From assembly GCA_945918815.1 (NCBI GenBank), contig CAMEIU010000006.1:1-25272 (forward strand): DNA of 25,272 nucleotides, in the 5' to 3' direction. The position numbers were made by a program, and so were the translations under genes. The notes below the pieces were generated by a model. It did no database searches. It worked only from the letters and a program-made list of their open reading frames with translations, and was not told the origin of the DNA. Positions 1 to 7,375 of this stretch are shown here, one piece after another. The stretch is from an uncultured Clostridia bacterium. Its GTDB lineage: Bacteria > Bacillota > Clostridia > Oscillospirales > Oscillospiraceae. Each line of letters opens with the position of its first letter. Position 1 is the first letter of the stretch.

Positions 1-44
1 CAGTTTTTCACTTTTTGCCGTGTCCATTCTACGGGGTACAGTTT

Positions 45-83
45 AATTATTCATTCTTCAATATTCATCATTCAATATTCACT
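45..83 (+). repeat. AT-rich dispersed repeat, copy 1
   Basis: An AT-rich tract built on ATTCATTCTTCAATATTCAT lies just downstream of the walK stop. A nearly identical tract in the same orientation is at 4272-4310. Here it stands without the two hairpins that precede it at 4224-4266, so it may be one end of the repeat family called G in this annotation. Positions 1-44 hold nothing I can name. Confidence 0.6.
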
Positions 84-91
84 ATGCTATA

Positions 92-1834
92 TTACGCCCC
101 GATGGGCAGTGTGATGGTCACATCGGTGCCTTCTCCGTAGACGGACTCAATCCGAATGTCGCCTTTGTGCTGGTTCAAAATCTCCTTGGCGATGGAGAGG
201 CCCAGGCCGGTGCCGCCGGATTCTCTCGAGCGGGCCTTGTCCACCCGGTAGAACCGTTCAAAGAGCCTTGGCAGGTCCTTCTCCGGGATGCCGATGCCGT
301 TGTCGGAGATGCGGACAAAGACACTCTTGCCGGCGGTTCCGGCGGTGATGGCAATCTTGCCGCCGTCGGGGGTGTACTTGATGGCGTTGGAGACGATGTT
401 CATGATGACCTGCTCGATGCGCTCCCGGTCGCCGTCCACGCTGGGCAGATCGTCGGGGCAGTCCAGGGTCAGGGTGTGGCCGTGATTCTGGGCGTCCAGG
501 GCCACAGCCTTGTGGACGTTCTGCACGGCCTCGGCAAAGGAAAACCGGGAGATGTTCATCTCCATCTTGCCGTAGTCGAACTTGGTCAGGGTCAGCAGGT
601 CCTTGACGATGCGGGTCATGCGGTCGGCCTCGCTGACGATGACCCCCAGGAAGTTGTTCCGCAGCTCCGGCGGCAGGTCGTCTCCGGCGGAGAGGATGGT
701 CTCGGCATAGGATTTCACGTTGGTCAGAGGCGTCCGCAGCTCGTGGGACACGTTGGCCACGAATTCCCGTCTGGTCTGCTCGCTCTTCCGCTGCTCGGTC
801 ACGTCGTGGATAACCACCATGGCGCCGCCCACGGACTGGTCCGAGGAAAACGGGGCCATGAACAGCTCCAATTCCCGGTCCCCCGCCCGCTTCTGGCACT
901 CCAGATACTCCGAGCGCTTCAGGGTCAGGAGCTTCTGGAACTCCGCGTCCTCGCCGAAGACGCTGTCAAAGGTGACGGTGGGATCCAGATTCCGGGCCAG
1001 CATCTTGGTGGCGGCGGGATTGCAGTGGATCATCAGGCCCGTGGGTCCGAAGGCCACCACGCCGTCGGTCATATGCAGAAACAGGGTGGAGAGCTTGTTC
1101 CGCTCGTTCTCCACCTCGGAAATGGTGTTTTGCAGCACCTGGGACATGTGGTTGAAGTTCCGGGTCAGGGTTCCGATCTCGTCCCGGCTGGTGACCTCCA
1201 GCTTCTGGGAGAAATCCCCCGCGGCCACCTGCCGGGTGCCCGTGGTCAGGGCGCGGATGGGGGTGATGAGAATCTGGGCCAGCAGGAAGGCCAGAATCAC
1301 GCAGACCACCAGGCCCAGCACCAGGGACCGGAGGATGATGGCCAGCAGCTGACTGGTCAGGGCGTCCACGGTCAGCTTGTTGTCGAGAATATAGACGATG
1401 TAGTGATTGCTGCCGCCGTCGATGGGCACGGCCAGGTCCATATAACTGGACACGATGGAGTTGCCCAGGCCCACTTTGCCGTTCATGGCCGTCAAAAGAT
1501 TGGCGGTCATCTCCACGGAATTCGCCTGGTTGGAGCTGTCCAGCACCTGGCCGGACTGGTCCAGGATGTACACATTCCGTCCGGCCAGATCGATGCCCAG
1601 ATCCGACTGGGACATGAGCAGCTGCTTCATCTGCTGGGCGCTGCCGCCGGGCTTGGCCGCCAACTGCTGGAGCTGTGAGATGAAGTCCTGGGAAAAGGTC
1701 TGCTCCATCTGCTGGTCGAAGGCGTCGATGTAGTAGTTGCCCACGCCATTGATGAGGAAGGACCCCACCACCGTCATCAGGGCCAATATGAGAAGCACCA
1801 TAATCATGACCATCTTGGTCCTGAGTGATCGCAT
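92..1834 (-). CDS. walK: WalK/VicK-type sensor histidine kinase
   Basis: Membrane sensor kinase of 580 aa that would phosphorylate the response regulator encoded just upstream (WalR); in Firmicutes this pair controls peptidoglycan turnover and is often essential. Visible architecture: TM1 about residues 8-30, an extracytoplasmic domain of about 130 residues (PhoR/Cache-like size), TM2 about 162-188, HAMP about 190-242, PAS about 250-350, HisKA with phosphoacceptor His364 in SHELRTPL, then HATPase_c with N-box NIVSNAIKY, G1 box SDNGIGIP and G2 box GGTGLGLSIA. The full TM-sensor-TM-HAMP-PAS-kinase order matches WalK and PhoR; WalK is favoured because of the partner regulator. The start ATG follows a GGAGG about 6 nt upstream. 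The yycH/yycI/yycJ genes that follow walK in Bacilli are not in the 91 bases left of the stop, so their presence cannot be judged. Confidence 0.85.
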   Translation of the reverse strand: MRSLRTKMVMIMVLLILALMTVVGSFLINGVGNYYIDAFDQQMEQTFSQDFISQLQQLAAKPGGSAQQMKQLLMSQSDLGIDLAGRNVYILDQSGQVLDSSNQANSVEMTANLLTAMNGKVGLGNSIVSSYMDLAVPIDGGSNHYIVYILDNKLTVDALTSQLLAIILRSLVLGLVVCVILAFLLAQILITPIRALTTGTRQVAAGDFSQKLEVTSRDEIGTLTRNFNHMSQVLQNTISEVENERNKLSTLFLHMTDGVVAFGPTGLMIHCNPAATKMLARNLDPTVTFDSVFGEDAEFQKLLTLKRSEYLECQKRAGDRELELFMAPFSSDQSVGGAMVVIHDVTEQRKSEQTRREFVANVSHELRTPLTNVKSYAETILSAGDDLPPELRNNFLGVIVSEADRMTRIVKDLLTLTKFDYGKMEMNISRFSFAEAVQNVHKAVALDAQNHGHTLTLDCPDDLPSVDGDRERIEQVIMNIVSNAIKYTPDGGKIAITAGTAGKSVFVRISDNGIGIPEKDLPRLFERFYRVDKARSRESGGTGLGLSIAKEILNQHKGDIRIESVYGEGTDVTITLPIGA

Positions 1835-1873
1835 GGAGAGACCTCCTTCTTAAAGTTCAGTGAAGAAATAATC

Positions 1874-1965
1874 GTGAAAAGTGAACAAGTGAGGTATCCG
1901 CCTTCGGCGGATGAATTAAATCGTCCCCGAAGGGGACACCACACCTCTTCACTCTTCATTTTTAC
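1874..1965. repeat. Two-hairpin element (family G, copy 1) between walR and walK
   Basis: It fills most of the 131-base gap between the walR stop and the walK start. Hairpin 1 is ATCCGCCTTCGGCGGAT (1896-1912) and hairpin 2 is GTCCCCGAAGGGGAC (1923-1937), joined by an AATTAAATC spacer. The outer arms GTGAAAAGTGAA... (1874-1895) and ACCTCTTCACTCTTC... (1943-1965) are roughly complementary. Related copies are at 4201-4310 and 18196-18252. It lies inside a presumed operon, so it would be transcribed between the two cistrons and could affect mRNA processing or kinase/regulator stoichiometry; that effect is inference. Confidence 0.7.
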
Positions 1966-2658
1966 CTATTCACTGCCGCTATAATATCCTGCGCCGCGTT
2001 TGGTCAGGATGTACTTCGGCGCGCCGGGGTCGTCCTCGATTTTCTCCCGGAGGCGGCGGACCGTCACGTCCACGGTGCGCATGTCGCCGAAATAGTCGTA
2101 GTTCCAGACCTTGCCCATGAGCTCTTCCCGGGAGTAGACCTTTCCGGGGGTGGACAGGAGGCAGGCCAGCAGGTCGAATTCCTTCTGGGTCACTTCCACC
2201 GGCTCCCCGTTTTTGGACACGGTCATGGCCGTCAGATCCACGGTCAGTGCCCCGGTTTTCAGGACCTTGTTGCCGGCGTTGCCGGCGTCCAGATGGCGGC
2301 GGCGGATGTTGGCCTTGACCCGGGCCAGCAGCTCCCGCATGGAGAAGGGCTTGGTGATGTAGTCGTCGGCTCCAGCCTCCAGGCCAAAGACCTTGTCGCC
2401 CTCTTCCTCCCGGGCGGTCAGCATGATAATGGGCACGGCGGAGCCGCCGTCCCGCAGGGCGCTGCACACGTCAAAGCCGTTCATCCTCGGCAGCATCACG
2501 TCCAGGAGAATCAGGTCCGGGTCCTTCGTCCGGGCCAGCTCCAGGCCGGTCTCCCCGTCCAGGGCCTCCAGGACCTCGTAGCCCTCCCGTTTCAGATTGA
2601 ATTTTAAAATCTCCACAATGGCCTTTTCGTCTTCCACGATCAAAACTGTGTTACCCAT
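1966..2658 (-). CDS. walR: WalR/VicR-type OmpR-family response regulator
   Basis: A 230-aa cytoplasmic DNA-binding response regulator and partner of the kinase downstream. Receiver domain about 1-120 with acidic pocket E9-D10, phosphoacceptor D53 (LLDVMLP), the T of LTARE and the K of ITKPF. A winged-helix Trans_Reg_C domain covers about 130-228, ending with the WNYDYFGD...TVDVTVRRLR...GAGYY pattern typical of WalR/PhoP. The frame is open for 30 more codons upstream, but the ATG at 2658 is chosen because TGGAGGTC sits about 6 nt before it and because MGNTVLIVEDE begins the receiver fold. A family A palindrome (2685-2711) lies in the leader. The promoter is unclear; TATGAT/TAGAAT-like sequences near 2750-2766 are candidates. 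Confidence in the family is high; WalR rather than PhoP rests on overall resemblance. Confidence 0.87.
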   Translation of the reverse strand: MGNTVLIVEDEKAIVEILKFNLKREGYEVLEALDGETGLELARTKDPDLILLDVMLPRMNGFDVCSALRDGGSAVPIIMLTAREEEGDKVFGLEAGADDYITKPFSMRELLARVKANIRRRHLDAGNAGNKVLKTGALTVDLTAMTVSKNGEPVEVTQKEFDLLACLLSTPGKVYSREELMGKVWNYDYFGDMRTVDVTVRRLREKIEDDPGAPKYILTKRGAGYYSGSE

Positions 2659-2684
2659 GGATGACCTCCATCTCGTTTGAATCC

Positions 2685-2711
2685 GTAGGGGCGACCCTCG
2701 CGGTCGCCCGC
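2685..2711. repeat. Family A palindrome in the walR leader
   Basis: GTAGGGGCGACCCTCGCGGT followed by CGCCCGC forms an imperfect palindrome of the GTAGGGGCG family. It lies 27 bases upstream of the walR start codon, inside the presumed 5' leader. The centre (GACC..GGTC) differs from the GGCTATCAGCC centre of other copies but matches the copy at 23399-23427. Confidence 0.7.
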
Positions 2712-2776
2712 TGCTGCTTCCATGCCCCAAGCTACGGGCGCACCACAACAGTCTTATTCTATCATATTTTTCACCG

Positions 2777-4135
2777 TTACGCCAGATGGCGCAGGGCTTT
2801 TGGAAAATGATTCTTCAAGATTCCGCCGCTGCCCTTGACCCAGCCGAGGCTCAGGCCGTCTACGGTCAGAAGGGTCCAGCCCTTGGCTTGGCCGGAAATG
2901 GTCTCGCCTCTCAGATAGACGGCAATCTCCGGGCTGTCCGCCGGGAAGTCCACGGTAGAGTTGGCGGTTTTCAGCCACAGGGCCCAGGCGTGGGCCGGTT
3001 CAAAGCGGTTTTTCAGAATCTCCCCCAATTCCAGACCCGGCCGCAGGACTTTCAGGCCTTTCAGGTCCGGCGTCTCCTCCGGGACCCAGAACAGGCTCTG
3101 CCTGAAGGCCAGAGGCCGTCCCTCCGGCAGGGCCGCGCCGGTTTCCTTGCAAAATTCCACCAGGTCCGTAGGGGCGGCTATCAGCTGCCCGCCGGGACTG
3201 CCATACGGGCGGCTGATAGCCGCCCCTACGGGCGCGTCCGAAGCTTTTTCCAATACGGCTGCAAAGTGGCCCTCTCCGTGAAGCTTGTGGGGCCAGAGGC
3301 GGAAGGTGTGCTCGATGCCCGGGGCGGGATTCTCGATCCAGTCCGGCCTGCCCGGGGCGAACCAGGGGGCGTCCGCCTTTGCAGCGGAGAATTCCGGCGC
3401 GCCGGCCAGGAAGCGGCTGATGACGCCCTCGTTTTCCTGGGGCGCGAAGGTGCAGGTGGAATAGACCAGCCTTCCGCCGGGAGCCAGCATACGGGCGGCG
3501 GAGCGGAGAATCTCCAGCTGCCGGCGGGCGCACATGTCCACGGTCTCCGGGCTCCAGTCGGCCACAGCGGCCTCCTCCTTGCGGAACATGCCCTCGCCGG
3601 AGCAGGGGGCGTCCACCAGGATCCGGTCAAACCAGCCCTCAAACCGCTCCTCCAGCTTCTGGGGATGCTCGTTGAGAACCAGGGCGTTGGCGATGCCCAG
3701 CCGCTCGATGTTCCGGGCCAGAATCTTGGCCCGTTTCGGGTTGATCTCGTTGCAGACCAGCAGGCCCCGGCCTTCCAAAGCCGCCGCCAGCTGGGTGGTC
3801 TTCCCGCCGGGGGCGGCGCACAGGTCCAGGACCCGCATGCCGGGCCGCACGTCCAGCAGCCCTGCCGGGGCCATGGCGCTGGGCTCCTGGAGATAGTAAA
3901 GCCCCGCCTCGTGGTAGGGCGACAGGCCGGGCCGGGTTTCGATGTCATAATAAAAGCCGTGCTCCGCCCAGGGCACCGGCGTCAGGCCGAAGGCAGAGAG
4001 GTCCGGCACGGAACCGGTTTTCAGCGGATTGATCCGCAAGCCCACGTTCCGGGGCCGGTCGTAGGACGCCAGGAAATCGGAATATTCTGGTCCCAGCAGG
4101 GCTTCCATTCTCTCCAAAAACAGCGGTGGCAGCAT
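2777..4135 (-). CDS. rsmF: RsmF-like rRNA (cytosine-C5)-methyltransferase, NOL1/NOP2/Sun family
   Basis: A 452-aa SAM-dependent RNA m5C methyltransferase. The catalytic domain, about residues 1-295, shows SAM motif I (VLDLCAAPGGKT, about 102-113), motif IV DAPCSGEG with Cys178, and motif VI YSTCTF with catalytic Cys228; two cysteines are the hallmark of this family. A C-terminal RsmF-type extension, about 325-452, contains FRQSLFWVPEE and ends like an RNA-binding PUA-like domain. The exact 16S target cannot be read from sequence. Odd: residues 303-323 (VGAAISRPY...LIAAPT) are the translation of a family A palindrome inserted in frame exactly at the join of the two domains. The start MLPPLFLERM fits the usual family N-terminus; an AGGGGGTCCTCC-complement stretch upstream supplies a GGAGG about 5 nt before it. 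Confidence 0.88.
   Translation of the reverse strand: MLPPLFLERMEALLGPEYSDFLASYDRPRNVGLRINPLKTGSVPDLSAFGLTPVPWAEHGFYYDIETRPGLSPYHEAGLYYLQEPSAMAPAGLLDVRPGMRVLDLCAAPGGKTTQLAAALEGRGLLVCNEINPKRAKILARNIERLGIANALVLNEHPQKLEERFEGWFDRILVDAPCSGEGMFRKEEAAVADWSPETVDMCARRQLEILRSAARMLAPGGRLVYSTCTFAPQENEGVISRFLAGAPEFSAAKADAPWFAPGRPDWIENPAPGIEHTFRLWPHKLHGEGHFAAVLEKASDAPVGAAISRPYGSPGGQLIAAPTDLVEFCKETGAALPEGRPLAFRQSLFWVPEETPDLKGLKVLRPGLELGEILKNRFEPAHAWALWLKTANSTVDFPADSPEIAVYLRGETISGQAKGWTLLTVDGLSLGWVKGSGGILKNHFPKALRHLA
3168..3229. repeat. Family A double palindrome inside rsmF
   Basis: Left arm GTAGGGGCGGCTATCAGC (3168-3185) and right arm GGCTGATAGCCGCCCCTAC (3211-3229) are inverted copies of the repeat also seen intergenically at 9649-9708. 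The element is read in frame as about 21 residues of the methyltransferase, between its catalytic and C-terminal domains. Confidence 0.85.
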
Positions 4136-4158
4136 AGGGGGTCCTCCAAAAAAAGCAT

Positions 4159-4196
4159 GTCATTGCGAGCCAGTGCGCACACTGGCAATCCGTTCC
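4159..4196 (+). repeat. Family E repeat (GTCATTGCGAG), copy 1
   Basis: Starts GTCATTGCGAG and ends GGCAATCCGT. The middle is a small hairpin, CCAGTGCGCACACTGG, in place of the GAGCGAAGCGACGT found in other copies. It pairs as an inverted repeat with 4320-4360, with a family G element enclosed between them. Confidence 0.75.
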
Positions 4197-4200
4197 CCCA

Positions 4201-4310
4201 ATGAAATGAATATCGAAAGAGGTATTTTCCTTCGGAAAATGATTTAAATCTGTCCCCGAAGGGGACTCCACAATTATTCATTCTTCAATATTCATCATTC
4301 ATTATTCATT
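4201..4310. repeat. Two-hairpin element (family G, copy 2), nested between family E repeats
   Basis: Hairpin 1 ATTTTCCTTCGGAAAAT (4224-4240) and hairpin 2 GTCCCCGAAGGGGAC (4252-4266), joined by GATTTAAATCT. Outer arms ATGAATATCGAAAGAG and TCTTCAATATTCAT are approximately complementary. Compared with copy 1 the hairpin-1 arms change on both sides (TTTTC/GAAAA against TCCGC/GCGGA), so pairing is kept. Confidence 0.75.
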
Positions 4311-4319
4311 GAATGAACA

Positions 4320-4360
4320 GGGGGTACGGATTGCCACGTCGCTGCGCTCCTCGCAATGAC
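4320..4360 (-). repeat. Family E repeat, copy 2 (inverted)
   Basis: GGATTGCCACGTCGCTGCGC...CTCGCAATGAC is the reverse complement of the GTCATTGCGAGGAGCGAAGCG consensus seen at 21252 and at the right edge of the window. Together with 4159-4196 it bounds a composite of about 200 bp downstream of ilvE. I see no T-tract terminator for ilvE here. Confidence 0.75.
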
Positions 4361-4379
4361 ACGCGTTGTCAAATCATTC

Positions 4380-5444
4380 TCAGCAGACCGGCACGATCCA
4401 GCCTTGGGTGTCGGGGATGCGGCCCCACTGCAGGTCGGTCAGGTAGGTGTAGAGCTTCAGGCTCAGCTCGCCGATCTCGTTGTTGTTGATGACCTGGACG
4501 TTGCCGCGGTAGTTCAGCACGCCCACGGGGGAGATGACGGCGGCGGTGCCGGTGCCGAAGACCTCCTCCACCTCGCCGCGCTCGCAGGCGGCCATGAGAT
4601 CGTCGATGGTCAGCTTCTCTTCCCGGACGGTGTAGCCCCACTCCTTCATGATCTCGATCATGGAAGCGCGGGTGACGCCGGGCAGGACGGTGCCTTCGCA
4701 GGGGGCGGTCCAGATCTCGCCGTTGATCTTGAACATGATGTTCATGCCGCCGACTTCCTCGACGTACTTCCGCTGCTGGCCGTCCAGCCAAAGAACCTGG
4801 CTGTAGCCCATGGCCTCGGCCTTCTCCTGGCCGATCATGGCTCCGGCGTAGTTGCCGCCGCACTTGGCGAAGCCGGTGCCGCCCTTGACGGCGCGGACGT
4901 ACTCGTCCTCGACGAGGATCTTCACGGGGTTGATGCCCTCGGCATAGTAGGCGCCGGAGGGAGAGCAGATGATACAGAACAGGAACTCCTTGCAGGAGTG
5001 GAGGCTCAGCTGGCACTCGGTGGTGAACATGAAGGGACGGATGTACAGCGACGCGCCGGGCTCGTCGGGGACCCAGTCGGCGTCCACTTCCACCAGGGCT
5101 TTGACAGCCTCGATGAACATGTCCTCGGGGAACACGGGCATGCAAAGACGCTTGTTGGAGTTGGCCATGCGCTTGGCGTTCATGTCCGGCCGGAACAGCT
5201 GAATCTTGTTCTCCGCCGTGCGGTAGGCCTTGAGGCCCTCGAAGGTCTCCTGGGCATAGTGGAGGGCCACGGCGCCGGGATCCATGGGAATGGGCGCATA
5301 GGGCACGATGCGGGCGTCATGCCAGCCCTGGCCCCCGGTGTAGTCCATCATAAACATGTGGTCGCTCATATATTTTCCAAAACCCAGGGCCTTCTGGTCG
5401 GGCTTCACCTTGGGCGAAGAGGTGCGGGTGATTTTGATATCCAT
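4380..5444 (-). CDS. ilvE: Branched-chain amino acid aminotransferase
   Basis: PLP-dependent class IV aminotransferase of 354 aa that interconverts leucine, isoleucine and valine with their 2-oxo acids using glutamate/2-oxoglutarate. It has the longer BCAT layout of the eukaryotic/Bacillus IlvK type: a FEGLKAYR segment near residue 68, an RPFMF motif near 136, the PLP lysine K194 in FAKCGGNYA, EVGGMN near 230, and the phosphate-binding GTGTAAVISP about 304-313. ATG at 5444 is preceded by GGGAGGTT at 8 nt spacing. A good sigma-70-type promoter lies upstream (5480-5508). It stands alone between repeats, with no other ilv/leu genes here, so it is probably monocistronic. Confidence 0.93.
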   Translation of the reverse strand: MDIKITRTSSPKVKPDQKALGFGKYMSDHMFMMDYTGGQGWHDARIVPYAPIPMDPGAVALHYAQETFEGLKAYRTAENKIQLFRPDMNAKRMANSNKRLCMPVFPEDMFIEAVKALVEVDADWVPDEPGASLYIRPFMFTTECQLSLHSCKEFLFCIICSPSGAYYAEGINPVKILVEDEYVRAVKGGTGFAKCGGNYAGAMIGQEKAEAMGYSQVLWLDGQQRKYVEEVGGMNIMFKINGEIWTAPCEGTVLPGVTRASMIEIMKEWGYTVREEKLTIDDLMAACERGEVEEVFGTGTAAVISPVGVLNYRGNVQVINNNEIGELSLKLYTYLTDLQWGRIPDTQGWIVPVC

Positions 5445-5479
5445 AGTGAGAGAACCTCCCGGTATTTCATGTTCTATAT

Positions 5480-5508
5480 ATCATACCAGCAAATCCGGCA
5501 GGTTTCAA
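5480..5508 (-). promoter_or_regulatory. Probable ilvE promoter
   Basis: On the minus strand TTGAAA (5503-5508) is followed after 17 bases by TATGAT (5480-5485). The -10 is 35 bases upstream of the ilvE ATG, with GGGAGG between. No attenuator or T-box is evident in the short leader. Confidence 0.7.
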
Positions 5509-5611
5509 CTGTTAATTTAACGTAGAAAAGAAAAAGGGGTTGGAAAAGCGCCGCTTCAATTGGAAGTTGGCAATGTGTGCATGATGCCAGTGCAATGCAT
5601 GGTATCTGCAC

Positions 5612-5701
5612 TGTAGGGCACGGCCACCGGACGTGCCGTATGCAGGTAGCTGCATCCTGGAACCAGCTGCCAAACGGCGCGTCGGGTCGCCGCGCCCTGC
5701 A
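5612..5701 (-). repeat. Family B 90-bp repeat, copy 1
   Basis: Its reverse complement matches 15486-15575 at about 85 of 90 positions. The ends TGTAGGGCACGGC and GCCGCGCCCTGCA are a terminal inverted repeat of about 13 bp, and the interior contains a GCAGCT/AGCTGC-rich palindromic core. It lies between the deacetylase stop and the ilvE promoter. The rest of 5509-5745 shows no supported gene. Confidence 0.8.
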
Positions 5702-5745
5702 TAGGCAGTGCAACAGTACGCCAAATCCCAATTTTCCGGGTCGTT

Positions 5746-6423
5746 TCATGAAAACTTCCGGTACACCTTCCCCGGTTCCAATTCTGTGCCGTAGAGCTCC
5801 GCCAGTTCGGAGACGGTGCAGAATTCGTAGCCCTGGGCCTGGAGGCGGTCGATCAATTGCAGGGCCGCGTCCACGGAGCTGGGATAGAGGTCGTGAAGCA
5901 GGACGATGTCCCCCGCGCCGGTGTTGCGTTCCAGAAAGGAGGCCACCTGGCCCTTCCGCTTCGGGTCCCAGTCCTGGGGGTCCACGGACCAGAGCAGGAT
6001 GGAATATCCGGCCTTCTCCGCCTCTTCCAAAAGGGCGTCGTTGTACAGGCCCCCGGGGGGACGGAACAGTGTGGCGGACAAACCCGTATACTCCGCCAGC
6101 ACCATGGCGCAGGCGTCCATGTCCGCGGCGATTTCTTCCGCCGTCATCTTGTTCATATACTGGTGGCAGCAACTGTGGAGACCGATCTCATGGCCGTCCT
6201 GGGCGATGGCCGCCAGGGTTTCCGGGTACTGGTCGATGCGGTAGCAGCAGACAAAGAACGTGGCCTTGACGCCGCGCTCCTTCAGGCCCTTCAGAAGCCG
6301 CTCCGTGAGCTCGCCGGAGGGGCCGTCGTCAAAGGTCAGGGCCACGTAGCCCTTCGGCCCGTTGGAGGCCGACACCGGCAGAATCAGAGCAAATACCAGC
6401 AAAAGCGCGAGCACGCGGCGCAT
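5746..6423 (-). CDS. Secreted polysaccharide deacetylase (NodB domain)
   Basis: A 225-aa carbohydrate esterase family 4 protein, probably acting outside the membrane on peptidoglycan or another N-acetylated glycan. N-terminal signal peptide MRRVLALLLVFALILPVSA, residues 1-19, with likely cleavage after VSA. CE4 motifs in order: TFDDGP (30-35, catalytic base D32 and metal ligand D33), HSCCH (H83, H87 metal ligands), RPPGG (121-125), SVDPQDW (146-152) and VLLHD (174-178). All catalytic residues appear present. The protein is short, essentially the NodB domain alone, resembling PdaA/YlxY-like enzymes; the substrate is not readable. ATG has GGGGAGG 7 nt upstream. It is divergent from rlmA. Confidence 0.88.
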   Translation of the reverse strand: MRRVLALLLVFALILPVSASNGPKGYVALTFDDGPSGELTERLLKGLKERGVKATFFVCCYRIDQYPETLAAIAQDGHEIGLHSCCHQYMNKMTAEEIAADMDACAMVLAEYTGLSATLFRPPGGLYNDALLEEAEKAGYSILLWSVDPQDWDPKRKGQVASFLERNTGAGDIVLLHDLYPSSVDAALQLIDRLQAQGYEFCTVSELAELYGTELEPGKVYRKFS

Positions 6424-6459
6424 AGTTTGGCCTCCCCTTCAAAAAATACGGTCGTTCCG

Positions 6460-6489
6460 CTTCTATTCTGCGCCGATTTTCAAAATCAA
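6460..6489 (-). promoter_or_regulatory. Possible promoter of the deacetylase gene
   Basis: Minus-strand TTGATT (6484-6489), an 18-base spacer, then TAGAAG (6460-6465), about 37 bases before the ATG. The -10 is a poor match, so this is tentative. Confidence 0.4.
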
Positions 6490-6512
6490 CCATAGGTTTT
6501 TTCTGCCAGGGT

Positions 6513-6541
6513 TTGACCTGCGGAGAAAAATACAGTAGAAT
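6513..6541 (+). promoter_or_regulatory. Promoter of the rlmA-prfA operon
   Basis: TTGACC (6513-6518), exactly 17 bases, TAGAAT (6536-6541), then AAAGGAGG and the rlmA ATG at 6567. It probably drives rlmA and prfA, and possibly the genes beyond repeat C1. Confidence 0.75.
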
Positions 6542-6566
6542 ATAGAATGGAAAAGGAGGCGGTTCC

Positions 6567-7370
6567 ATGGTTCTGCTGTGTCCGGTCTGCGGACAGCCGT
6601 TGACGCGAACAGAAAACACCTGGCGGTGCCCGGCGGGCCACTGCTTCGACGTGGCAAGACAGGGCTATGTGAATCTGCTGACCGTGGACCGCAAGCACGC
6701 CCGCCATCCCGGCGACACCAAGGAACAGGTGGCCGCCCGGAAGGCCTTTCTGGACGGGGGCTTCTACCGGCCCATCGCGGATACGGTCTGCCGCCTGCTG
6801 GTTCCCCTTCAGCCAAAGGCCGTGCTGGACGCAGGCTGCGGCGAGGGCTACTATCTGACCAGGCTCCAGGCGGCCCAGCCCCAGGCGGCATACGCCGGAA
6901 TCGACATTTCCAAGGACGCGGTCCGCTTTGCCGCCGTGCGGAATAAGCAAGCTCTGTGGCTCACCGGCACCGCCGCGGCGTTGCCCTTCCCGGAGGATAG
7001 CTTTGACGCGGTGCTCTCCATGTTTGCCCTGACCGTGGAGCGGGAGTTCGCCCGGGTCCTGAGGCCCCAGGGTCGGTTTTTGCAGGTGCTGGCCGGGCCG
7101 GACCATCTTCTGGGCCTCAAGTCCATCATCTATCCCGAGATTCTGCACAAGGAAAAAACGCTCCACCCGGACCTCTGCGGCTTCCGGCTGGAACACACCG
7201 AGACCCTGGAATTCTCCTTCACGCTGGAAGACGCGAATCAGGTGCGGAATCTTTTGAGCATGACCCCCCACTTCTGGCGCATCTCCAAGGACGGCGCGGC
7301 CCGGCTGGCGGCCGCGGAACGGCTCACGGACACGGCCCAGGTGATTTTCAACTTATATTCTAAGGAGTAA
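6567..7370 (+). CDS. rlmA: 23S rRNA (guanine-N1)-methyltransferase, RlmA family
   Basis: A 267-aa SAM-dependent methyltransferase of the RrmA/TlrB group that methylates N1 of a guanine in helix 35 of 23S rRNA (G745 in Gram-negatives, G748 in Gram-positives). The N-terminal zinc-binding knuckle is visible: C5-x2-C8 and C21-x3-H25 in CPVCGQP...RCPAGHCFD, followed by the family segment RQGYVNLL. SAM motif I is VLDAGCGEGYY, about residues 90-100, and ALTVEREFARVLRPQGRF marks the later methyltransferase strands. AGGAGG lies 9 nt before ATG. The stop codon lies within the ribosome binding site region of prfA (TAAGGAGTAA), so the two are surely co-transcribed. It occupies the slot upstream of prfA where many relatives carry prmC. 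Confidence 0.88.
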   Translation: MVLLCPVCGQPLTRTENTWRCPAGHCFDVARQGYVNLLTVDRKHARHPGDTKEQVAARKAFLDGGFYRPIADTVCRLLVPLQPKAVLDAGCGEGYYLTRLQAAQPQAAYAGIDISKDAVRFAAVRNKQALWLTGTAAALPFPEDSFDAVLSMFALTVEREFARVLRPQGRFLQVLAGPDHLLGLKSIIYPEILHKEKTLHPDLCGFRLEHTETLEFSFTLEDANQVRNLLSMTPHFWRISKDGAARLAAAERLTDTAQVIFNLYSKE

Positions 7371-7375
7371 CCCCC

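Noticed and set aside
167..1678. A 503-codon plus-strand open frame opposite walK
   Set aside because: Low-complexity G/V/H/Q-rich translation without domain motifs, fully antisense to a clear kinase; a GC-codon shadow.
2786..4204. A 472-codon plus-strand open frame opposite rsmF
   Set aside because: Antisense shadow; no motif, while the minus strand shows all m5C methyltransferase motifs.
5512..5724. A 70-codon minus-strand open frame across family B copy 1
   Set aside because: It is mostly repeat sequence, has no ribosome site, and is not preserved in copy 2.
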